Position numbers and translations under genes: made by a program
The notes under the pieces: model-generated
Seen by the model: the letters and a program-made list of their open reading frames with translations, nothing else
What the model was told of the DNA's origin: nothing
Databases searched by the model: none
Shown: positions 53,769 to 60,849 of the stretch, one piece after another
How positions within the stretch are numbered: position 1 is the first letter of the stretch
Layout of the letters: the number at the start of each line of letters is the position of its first letter
Assembly (NCBI RefSeq): GCF_000242915.1
Contig: NZ_AFRZ01000001.1
Span: forward strand, 2,604,001 to 2,668,000
DNA: 64,000 bases
Direction of reading: 5' to 3'
From: Sulfurimonas gotlandica GD1
GTDB taxonomy: Bacteria; Campylobacterota; Campylobacteria; Campylobacterales; Sulfurimonadaceae

Positions 53769-55439
53769 TTGTTAAAGTTTGTAAAGCAGGGTAGAGAGTG
53801 CAAGATAGAGATTTATGACAATGTAAGTAGTGAAGAAGTTCTTCAACTTAAAGAGCTTTTGGATGAAAGTTTTTATCTCTTTAGCATAAACTTTGCGCGT
53901 ATATATAATATACCGGCTTCTCTTGTAGAATTGCTGTACGAATACATAGAAGTGCTACAAAAAAATATAAACATAGTGGTAAATAAAAGTAGGCTCTCTA
54001 GATACTTGAACTATGTAGGTCTAAAGGGTATATTTGTATCTAAGATAAAAGATAGACAGAGTACAAATCCAAATATAAATATAATAGCTATTGGCGGAAG
54101 TGCAAATAGCAGTGCAAAGATTATAGAGATACTCTCAAATATTGATACTACAAAATTTGCAATTTTTTTAATTCAGCATATCGATCCTCTAAAAGATGGC
54201 ATCTTTGATGAGATATTAGAAAACTACGTAGATAGTAATATCTTCTATGCATCTGAAGGAATGGATGTAAAAGTAGGGCAGATATATTTGGCCTCTAAAG
54301 ATAGACATATGACTGTTAAGAATTCTAAAATACATTTAGAAGATTCTGCTCTTAAAAATGGAGCAAGACCATCTATATCTGTTAGCTTTGAATCTTTGAG
54401 CCAAGAGTATAAAGATAATTTTTGTGGAATTATTACTTGCGGATATGCAACAGACGGTGTTGACTCTCTTGCAACTCTAAAAAGGAACAACTCCGTTGTC
54501 TTAGTTCAGAACCCTGATGATTGTGAGGCCAGCTCAATTCCTAAACAAGCAAAGAATCAAAAAATATATAACTTTATATTTGACACAAGAGATATAGCTT
54601 TTTATCTAAGATGTATGAGTCTACAATATGATACTCTTGATGAGTGGATAACTTTTCTTTTTGATGCAATATACACTAGATATGAGTACGATTTTAGGCT
54701 TTACCAAAGAGATTCTGTGAAGAGAAGAGTTGAGCAGTTTATGATAAAGCATAGAATAGTTGACGTAAAGACATTTGTTGTTTTAGTGATCTTTGACAAG
54801 TCTGCCTTTAAATCTCTTTTTTTAGACCTTTCCATAAATGTAACAGAGTTTTTTAGAGATGTAGAAGCTTCTAAAAAAATGATTGAAATCATCAAAAAAG
54901 AGCACAAAAACTGTTACAATATAAAAATATGGAGTGCAGGTTGCAGCAGTGGAGAAGAGGTTTATTCTACGGCTATTATCTTAAATGAGTTGGGGTTGCT
55001 GCATAAGAGCATACTGTATTCAACAGATTTTAATCCAATAGTAATTGAAGAAGCAAAAAATTCTATTTACTCAATAGAGCGCTTTAACAAGGCAAAAAAA
55101 GCTTACGAAGAGTTAGGCTTTAAGATGCCACTAGAGAACTACTTTGAGATAAATACAAAGTTTGTAAAAGTAAAAGAATATGTAAAACAGAATGTGCTGT
55201 TTTTTGTACATAATTTAGAAAAGGACAGTGTGTTTAATGAGTTTGATATGATTGAGTGTAAAAATGTAATGATTTATTTTAACGAAGAACTAAAGCAAAA
55301 TATTTTTAAGATGTTTTACGATTCACTAAAGTTTGGTGGTCATCTACTTTTAGGACCAAGTGAGAAGCTCCCTGCAAACTTTGAAGACAGGTTTGAAGTA
55401 TGTGATGATGTAAATAAGATATATAGGAAAGTGGCTTAA
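53769..55439 (+). CDS. STAS-CheB-CheR fusion: methylesterase and methyltransferase in one protein
   Basis: A 556-residue fusion. Residues 1-95 resemble a STAS domain, about 102-285 is CheB methylesterase, and about 295-556 is a CheR methyltransferase. The CheB triad appears intact: Ser111 (AIGGSANS), His137 (LIQHID) and Asp229 (GYATDG). CheR shows NVTEFFRD (357-364), the SAM motif IWSAGCSSGEEVYS (387-400) and ENVMIYFN-like KNVMIYFN. Free CheB and CheR act in opposite directions on chemoreceptors. The receiver domain that controls CheB is missing and replaced by STAS. The start is TTG 53769 directly after the kinase stop. No chemoreceptor or CheA gene lies nearby, so the substrate may be the upstream kinase. 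Confidence 0.9.
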   Translation: MLKFVKQGRECKIEIYDNVSSEEVLQLKELLDESFYLFSINFARIYNIPASLVELLYEYIEVLQKNINIVVNKSRLSRYLNYVGLKGIFVSKIKDRQSTNPNINIIAIGGSANSSAKIIEILSNIDTTKFAIFLIQHIDPLKDGIFDEILENYVDSNIFYASEGMDVKVGQIYLASKDRHMTVKNSKIHLEDSALKNGARPSISVSFESLSQEYKDNFCGIITCGYATDGVDSLATLKRNNSVVLVQNPDDCEASSIPKQAKNQKIYNFIFDTRDIAFYLRCMSLQYDTLDEWITFLFDAIYTRYEYDFRLYQRDSVKRRVEQFMIKHRIVDVKTFVVLVIFDKSAFKSLFLDLSINVTEFFRDVEASKKMIEIIKKEHKNCYNIKIWSAGCSSGEEVYSTAIILNELGLLHKSILYSTDFNPIVIEEAKNSIYSIERFNKAKKAYEELGFKMPLENYFEINTKFVKVKEYVKQNVLFFVHNLEKDSVFNEFDMIECKNVMIYFNEELKQNIFKMFYDSLKFGGHLLLGPSEKLPANFEDRFEVCDDVNKIYRKVA

Positions 55440-56710
55440 TGAAGAGAGTTTTATGTGTTGATGATATAGAAACAAATCTTTTTACTTTAGAAGCTCTTTT
55501 TGAGACTCATCATAGTGATAAGTACGTTGTAGTTACAGCAATGTCTGGAAAAGAAGCACTAGAGATTTTACTTTGCCAAAAAATAGATATGATACTGCTT
55601 GATGTAATGATGCCAGAACTTGACGGCTATGAGACTGCAAAACTTATTCTTAGCAATAAAAAGACAAAAGATATCCCGATTATCTTTATAACAGCGAAAA
55701 AAGATCAGGACACAATCTCTAGATGCTACGATGTTGGTGGCGTTGACTATTTGAGTAAGCCATATAATGAGCAAGAGTTGTTTGTAAGAATAAAGTTTCA
55801 TCTTGATATGGTTGAAAATAAAAGAGTTTTAGAAGTTGAGAAAAAATTTACTCAAGATATCTTAGACATGCAAGATAATTTAGTCGTTATTTCAGATGGG
55901 AAAAAGGTTGTAAAGATAAATAGAGCTGTAACAAAGCTTTTTTGTCTTAAAAGCATTGATGACTTTATAGCTCAACATACATGTATTTGTTTCACATTTG
56001 TACATGAAGATGGATATTTTCACTTAGGTTTAGTAAATGATGATGAGCTTTGGATAGATGTATTGCTAGAGCAACTAAAATCAAAAGATGTTCTCGTCTT
56101 AATAAATGATATAGAAAATTCACAATTAAACTCGTTTGATATAAAAGCAAAAGTTTTTGGAAAAGATTTTCTTGTTACATTGACAAATATAACATCATTT
56201 GATGCCGAATCAAAATATAATGAGCATGAAGCATCTTACGACAGTCTTACAAATATTTATAACAGAACTAAGTTAAATAACCTTTTTACTATACAGATAG
56301 AGACAGCAAAAGTAAATAATAACACTTTTGCTTTTGTTATGCTCGACATTGATTACTTTAAAGCTGTAAATGATAATTATGGGCACTTAATCGGAGATGC
56401 AGTTTTAATACAGATGACAGATCTGATTAAGAAGCATATACGTGATAGTGATATCTTCGCAAGATGGGGTGGAGAAGAGTTTGTACTTCTTCTTCCACAT
56501 GTAGGTTTGAAAAAAGCTGAGGAAATAGCGAACTATTTAAGAACTAAAATAGAAGCAGATAAGTTTCCAGAAATAGATAGCATTACCTGTAGTTTTGGTG
56601 TTACGTGCTACAAAGATGGAGATAACATAGACAGTATTATAAAAAGGGCAGATTCAGCTCTTTATGATGCAAAAGATGCAGGAAGAAACATAGTATGCAC
56701 AGTCAGTTAA
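55439..56710 (+). CDS. Response regulator diguanylate cyclase (REC-GGDEF)
   Basis: A 423-residue protein: receiver (1-125) with Asp55 (MILLDVMMPELDG) and Lys in LSKPYNEQE, a linker about 130-255 with a weak PAS-like pattern (QDNLVVISDGKKVVKINRA), and a GGDEF domain with GGEEF at 344-348. RDSD nine residues before GGEEF is an RxxD feedback site. Output is c-di-GMP synthesis on phosphorylation by the kinase. The start shares a base with the stop of the CheB-CheR gene (TAATG), and the 3' end overlaps the next gene by 16 bases. Confidence 0.94.
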   Translation: MKRVLCVDDIETNLFTLEALFETHHSDKYVVVTAMSGKEALEILLCQKIDMILLDVMMPELDGYETAKLILSNKKTKDIPIIFITAKKDQDTISRCYDVGGVDYLSKPYNEQELFVRIKFHLDMVENKRVLEVEKKFTQDILDMQDNLVVISDGKKVVKINRAVTKLFCLKSIDDFIAQHTCICFTFVHEDGYFHLGLVNDDELWIDVLLEQLKSKDVLVLINDIENSQLNSFDIKAKVFGKDFLVTLTNITSFDAESKYNEHEASYDSLTNIYNRTKLNNLFTIQIETAKVNNNTFAFVMLDIDYFKAVNDNYGHLIGDAVLIQMTDLIKKHIRDSDIFARWGGEEFVLLLPHVGLKKAEEIANYLRTKIEADKFPEIDSITCSFGVTCYKDGDNIDSIIKRADSALYDAKDAGRNIVCTVS

Positions 56711-58530
56711 TAAATAACTACAACATCCTGTGTGTTGATGATAATCAGAATAACCTTTTTACACTAAGTGCACTGCTTGAAAATAGTGGCAATATTAATG
56801 TCATAGAGGCTTTGGGTGCAAAGGCAGGACTTGATAAGTTGCTTTTGGAAAAGATAGATCTTATTCTTCTTGATGTTCAGATGCCTGAGATGAACGGTTT
56901 TGAAGTAGCAAGGCTTGTAAAAGCAAATAGGAAAACAAAAGATATCCCTATTATCTTTGTAACAGCCGTCTTTAAAAGTGAAGAGTTCATAAAAGAGGGC
57001 TTTGAGATAGGGGCTGTTGATTATTTAACTAAGCCTATAGATGATAATCAACTACTAAATAAGATAATGCTTTATTTAGAGATATTTGAAAAAAATCATA
57101 AGATTATGCAGAGTGAGAAAAAGTTTGTTGACATAGCTCAAAGTATTGGTGATGGTATTTATACTCTAGACCTAAACAATAAAGCCACTTTTATAAATAA
57201 TCAGGCACTTAATAAGCTTGGGTTTGACTACAGAGAACTTATGGGAAAAGAGATTCATGATTATATTCACTATAAAGACATTAATAATAGACCTATAAAA
57301 TCCAGTGAGTGTAAAATTCATAAAGCGATGATAAGTGGTGAAGCTTATAAAGATGACAATGAATATTTTATAAAAAAAGACGGTAGCTTTTTATCTGTCT
57401 CAGTACTCGCTACACCACTGTATATAGACAGTGAAATTGTTGGATCAGTTACGGTCTTTAGAGATAACACAGAAAAAGAAAAGATTCTCACACTAGAAGA
57501 AGAGAAGATTAAAAATCAAGAGCAGATAATTCATTCTATGATTGATATGATTGAGTCTCGTGACTCCTATACAGCCGGTCATACAAAAAGAGTTGCACAC
57601 TATTGTGAGCTTATTGCAACCGAGATGCAATACTCTAAAGATGATATAAATCTCTTAAAAAAAGCAGCTTGGTTACACGACATAGGAAAAATATCTACAC
57701 CTGACAGTGTACTTCTTAAGCCAAACAGATTAAATAAAGTAGAATATAAACTTATTCAAGAACACTTATCAAGTGGTTATGAGATGCTAAGCAAGATAGA
57801 TGACTATAGAGTTATTGCAGATATTATGAGGGAGCATCATGAAAAGTACGATGGAAGTGGATATCCAAGAGGTTTAAAGGCAAACGCTATTATGCCGCTA
57901 AGCCGGATTATGATAGTGGCAGATGCTTTTGATGCCATGACAACTAACAGAGTTTATAAGCCTAAGAAAAGTCTGTCAGTTGCACTTCAAGAACTTGAAG
58001 ATTTAAGTGCTGAGCATTTTCATCCAGAAGTAGTTGAGGCTTCTTTAAAGGCACTGGCTAATGTAGATGTAAGTGATGATACTTCTCAACTTCCTAAGAC
58101 ATCTATGGAAGAGCATAGATTTTCTTACTTTTACAAAGACAGACTTACTGATCTTTTTATCATAGACTATCTCTCTTTGATTTTAAGATACCATTTAGAT
58201 TCTGATTCTGTATATCTTTACAGTGTTAAGCTCAATAACTTTACTGAGTACAACAGAAAATTTGGCTGGTCAAATGGCGATAAATTTCTTATAGCTTTCG
58301 CAAGTTTTATAGATAATCTTTATGATAATACTGTTGTATTTAGAATAGAGGGTGATGACTTTATGATTTTGAGTGAGATCAAAAGAGCAACTTTAAAAGA
58401 AGATATTCTAAAAAGTAATATTTTAAAAGATACACAACTTGGTCTTGGTGTTAGTGAAAAATATATTGAAAATATTAGAGCAAAAGATGAGAAAACACTA
58501 TCTGAAGAGTTTAAAAAAGACCTTAGTTAG
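56695..58530 (+). CDS. Response regulator REC-PAS-HD-GYP with degenerate GGDEF tail
   Basis: A 611-residue protein: receiver (about 8-130) with Asp60 (LILLDVQMPEMNG), a PAS domain (about 140-260), an HD-GYP domain (about 278-460) and a C-terminal GGDEF-like fold (about 475-605). The HD-GYP motifs are complete (WLHDIGK, HHEKYDGSGYPRG, ADAFDAMTTNRVY), so it should degrade c-di-GMP. The tail carries RIEGDDF (550-556) where an active cyclase has GGDEF, and no inhibitory RxxD, so it probably senses or binds nucleotide rather than making c-di-GMP. It ends the sensory operon beside its opposite enzyme. Confidence 0.9.
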   Translation: MHSQLINNYNILCVDDNQNNLFTLSALLENSGNINVIEALGAKAGLDKLLLEKIDLILLDVQMPEMNGFEVARLVKANRKTKDIPIIFVTAVFKSEEFIKEGFEIGAVDYLTKPIDDNQLLNKIMLYLEIFEKNHKIMQSEKKFVDIAQSIGDGIYTLDLNNKATFINNQALNKLGFDYRELMGKEIHDYIHYKDINNRPIKSSECKIHKAMISGEAYKDDNEYFIKKDGSFLSVSVLATPLYIDSEIVGSVTVFRDNTEKEKILTLEEEKIKNQEQIIHSMIDMIESRDSYTAGHTKRVAHYCELIATEMQYSKDDINLLKKAAWLHDIGKISTPDSVLLKPNRLNKVEYKLIQEHLSSGYEMLSKIDDYRVIADIMREHHEKYDGSGYPRGLKANAIMPLSRIMIVADAFDAMTTNRVYKPKKSLSVALQELEDLSAEHFHPEVVEASLKALANVDVSDDTSQLPKTSMEEHRFSYFYKDRLTDLFIIDYLSLILRYHLDSDSVYLYSVKLNNFTEYNRKFGWSNGDKFLIAFASFIDNLYDNTVVFRIEGDDFMILSEIKRATLKEDILKSNILKDTQLGLGVSEKYIENIRAKDEKTLSEEFKKDLS

Positions 58531-58549
58531 TGGATGTCAGGAGTAGATA

Positions 58550-59104
58550 ATGATTATTTATATTCATGGTTTTAGTGGAAGTGGAGAAGGTGTTAAAGCC
58601 AGAGCTTTTAGAGAGTATTTTAAAAATAAAGGTGATAGTTATATTGCTCCATCTTTGTCCTATGTTCCAGACTTGGCTATAAAAACTTTAGAAGAATTAA
58701 TTGAGTCTTATGATGGAGATGTAAAGCTTATCGGCTCTTCTCTTGGTGGTTTCTACTCTATCTATTTAGCTAATAAGTATAACTTAAAAGCAGTTCTTAT
58801 AAACCCTTCAATACACCCATATATAACACTTAAGCAAGTGCTCGGGAGTGCTCCTAGTTTTTATGATGAGAGCAGTTTTACGTGGATGGAGTCTCATATT
58901 GAGATGCTAGAAAAGTATGAAACAAAAGTACAAAACCAGAGTGACTTTATGCTTTTGGTTCAAAAAGGTGATGAGCTGCTTGACTATAAAGAAGCTGTAG
59001 ATAAACTACCAGAAGCCAAGGTTCTTGTCGAAGATGGTGGAAGCCATGGATTTGACGGTATAGAGAAACATTTTGAGGGAGTAAGTGTCTTTTTCTCCTT
59101 TTGA
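58550..59104 (+). CDS. YqiA-like alpha/beta-hydrolase esterase
   Basis: A 184-residue hydrolase of the YqiA/UPF0227 group. Marks are the N-terminal IIYIHGFSGSGEG, the nucleophile elbow LIGSSLGGFYS (Ser near residue 64), and the C-terminal VEDGGSHGFDGIEK with the catalytic His; the Asp is expected in LVQKGDELLDY. YqiA cleaves palmitoyl-CoA and p-nitrophenyl esters. The substrate is unknown. It follows the sensory operon by 19 bases and could be part of it or independent. Confidence 0.85.
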   Translation: MIIYIHGFSGSGEGVKARAFREYFKNKGDSYIAPSLSYVPDLAIKTLEELIESYDGDVKLIGSSLGGFYSIYLANKYNLKAVLINPSIHPYITLKQVLGSAPSFYDESSFTWMESHIEMLEKYETKVQNQSDFMLLVQKGDELLDYKEAVDKLPEAKVLVEDGGSHGFDGIEKHFEGVSVFFSF

Positions 59105-59140
59105 ATAGTGTTCTTTATAAATTACTTTAACTATTTTCGA

Positions 59141-59146
59141 TATAAT
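59141..59146 (+). promoter_or_regulatory. -10 element of the CoA-binding protein/ilvA genes
   Basis: TTCGATATAATCG contains TATAAT 59 bases before the ATG at 59205, with AAAGGATAAA as ribosome binding site. It would also drive ilvA downstream. Confidence 0.45.
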
Positions 59147-59204
59147 CGTTGATAAAAATATACTACTATTTTAATATATTAAAAATTATGATAAAGGATA
59201 AAAT

Positions 59205-59636
59205 ATGGAATGCGAATTTCCTTCAGTTAATTCAAACAAACAAGAGATAAAAGAAATTTTTCAAGAGGTTAAGACTATTGCTGTTTTAGGTTTATCACCA
59301 GATCCTGAAAAACCAAGTTATAGAGTTGCTAAATATTTACAAGGAGAGGGTTTTAGAATAGTTCCTGTATATCCTAAAGAAGATACTATCTTAGGTGAAA
59401 AAGTTTACAGATCACTTGCTGAAATCCCATTTCCAATAGATATGGTAGACATATTCAGAGCAGCTAAAGCACTGGATGCTGTTGCTGATGCCTGTATTGC
59501 GAGAGGTGATGTAAAGGTTTTTTGGGCTCAAAAAGAGATAGTTAACAATGTTGCAGCACAAAAAGCAAAAGATGCAGGAATGAAAGCCGTACAAAATATG
59601 TGTACAATGATAGAGCACGAAGCACTAAAAGGTTAA
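59205..59636 (+). CDS. CoA-binding domain protein (YccU-like)
   Basis: A 143-residue single-domain protein of the CoA-binding family, Rossmann-like. The motifs are VKTIAVLGLSPDPEKPSYRVAKYLQ (about 20-44, in pieces) and FRIVPVYPKEDTILGEKVYRSLAEIP, and the C-terminal WAQKEIVNNVAAQKAKDAG. It resembles succinyl-CoA synthetase alpha N domains and YccU, whose function is unclear. The 3' end abuts the ilvA start region, so they are co-transcribed. Confidence 0.85.
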   Translation: MECEFPSVNSNKQEIKEIFQEVKTIAVLGLSPDPEKPSYRVAKYLQGEGFRIVPVYPKEDTILGEKVYRSLAEIPFPIDMVDIFRAAKALDAVADACIARGDVKVFWAQKEIVNNVAAQKAKDAGMKAVQNMCTMIEHEALKG

Positions 59637-59641
59637 AAATA

Positions 59642-60847
59642 TTGTTAGATATAAATAAAATTTACGAAGCACGAGAGCGTATAAAAGATGTCATAGTTAA
59701 TACACCTTTCTCGTACGCACCATATTTAAGTGAAATGACATCTTGTGAGGTTTATCTTAAAAAAGAGAATCTTCAAATTACAGGTGCTTTTAAAATAAGA
59801 GGTGCATATAACAAAATAGCATCTCTAACAGATGCTCAAAGAGCTTGCGGTGTAGTAGCAGCAAGTGCCGGGAATCACGCTCAGGGAGTTGCTCTTTCTG
59901 CTTCAAAGTTCAAGATACGTGCAGTAATCGTAATGCCTGAGTCAACACCACTTACAAAAATTGATGGTGTTAAGTATTACGGTGCAGAAGTTATCTTAGC
60001 CGGTGCAAATTATGATGAAGCTTATGCTTATGCACTTACGTACGGAGAAGAAAACTCTTTAACTTTTGTTCATCCATTTGAAGATGAAGAAGTTATGGCA
60101 GGTCAGGGTACTTTAGCTCTTGATATTTTAGATAGTTGCCAAGATCTAGATGCTGTAGTTATTCCAGTAGGTGGCGGTGGTCTTATTGCCGGAATGGCAA
60201 CAGCTATAAAAAGTATAAATCCCAGTATTGAGGTAATTGGTGTTAGTGCTAAAGGTGCACCTGCTTTTAAAAACTCTTATGAACTTAAAAAAGCAGTTGA
60301 TAGTCTGAGTGTAAGAACAATTGCTGATGGTATTGCAGTCCGTGATACTTCTGAGATAACTCTAAAGTATGCCCTAGAGAGCGTAGATAATATTATTAGT
60401 GTTGATGATGAAGAGATAGCAAGCGCAATTTTATTTCTTTTAGAGAAACAAAAACTTGTTGTAGAGGGTGCTGGAGCAGCATCTGTAGCTGCAATACTTC
60501 ATAATAAATTAGGTCATCTTAGAGGTAAAAAAGTTGCACTTGTCCTTAGTGGCGGGAATATGGATGTAACTCTGCTTTCTGTAATCATTGAAAAGGGTCT
60601 TTTAAAATCTGGTAGAAAAATGAAAGTAACAGTTACTTTAATAGATAAACCAGGTTCACTTATGAGATTTACAGAGCTACTTAAAGAGTTAAATGCAAAT
60701 ATAGTACACATTGCTTACGATAGAACTTCTATCTCTCTAGATTATGGTGATGCTAACGTGACTGTGCACATGGAAACAAAAGGTGAAGCGCATCAGCAAG
60801 AAATTAAAGATGTTCTTAAAAATGAAGGTTATTTGAGAGATAATTAA
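59642..60847 (+). CDS. ilvA: Threonine ammonia-lyase (threonine dehydratase)
   Basis: A PLP enzyme that deaminates threonine to 2-oxobutanoate, first step of isoleucine synthesis. PLP Lys is in TGAFKIRGAYNK (about residues 43-54), SAGNHAQGVA follows, and the phosphate-binding loop is PVGGGGLIAGMA. The C-terminal ACT domain (about 318-401; MKVTVTLIDKPGSLMRF) suggests allosteric control. I set the start at TTG 59642 (401 residues), because the longer in-frame GTG at 59600 lies inside the CoA-binding gene and adds non-homologous residues; AAAAGG upstream is a weak ribosome binding site. A catabolic threonine dehydratase (TdcB-type) is the alternative. ilvB lies 2.2 kb downstream. Confidence 0.88.
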   Translation: MLDINKIYEARERIKDVIVNTPFSYAPYLSEMTSCEVYLKKENLQITGAFKIRGAYNKIASLTDAQRACGVVAASAGNHAQGVALSASKFKIRAVIVMPESTPLTKIDGVKYYGAEVILAGANYDEAYAYALTYGEENSLTFVHPFEDEEVMAGQGTLALDILDSCQDLDAVVIPVGGGGLIAGMATAIKSINPSIEVIGVSAKGAPAFKNSYELKKAVDSLSVRTIADGIAVRDTSEITLKYALESVDNIISVDDEEIASAILFLLEKQKLVVEGAGAASVAAILHNKLGHLRGKKVALVLSGGNMDVTLLSVIIEKGLLKSGRKMKVTVTLIDKPGSLMRFTELLKELNANIVHIAYDRTSISLDYGDANVTVHMETKGEAHQQEIKDVLKNEGYLRDN

Positions 60848-60849
60848 CT

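Noticed and set aside
59600-59641. Longer ilvA start at GTG 59600
   Set aside because: It lies within the CoA-binding gene in another frame, adds 14 non-homologous residues, and lacks a ribosome binding site; TTG 59642 fits the family N terminus.
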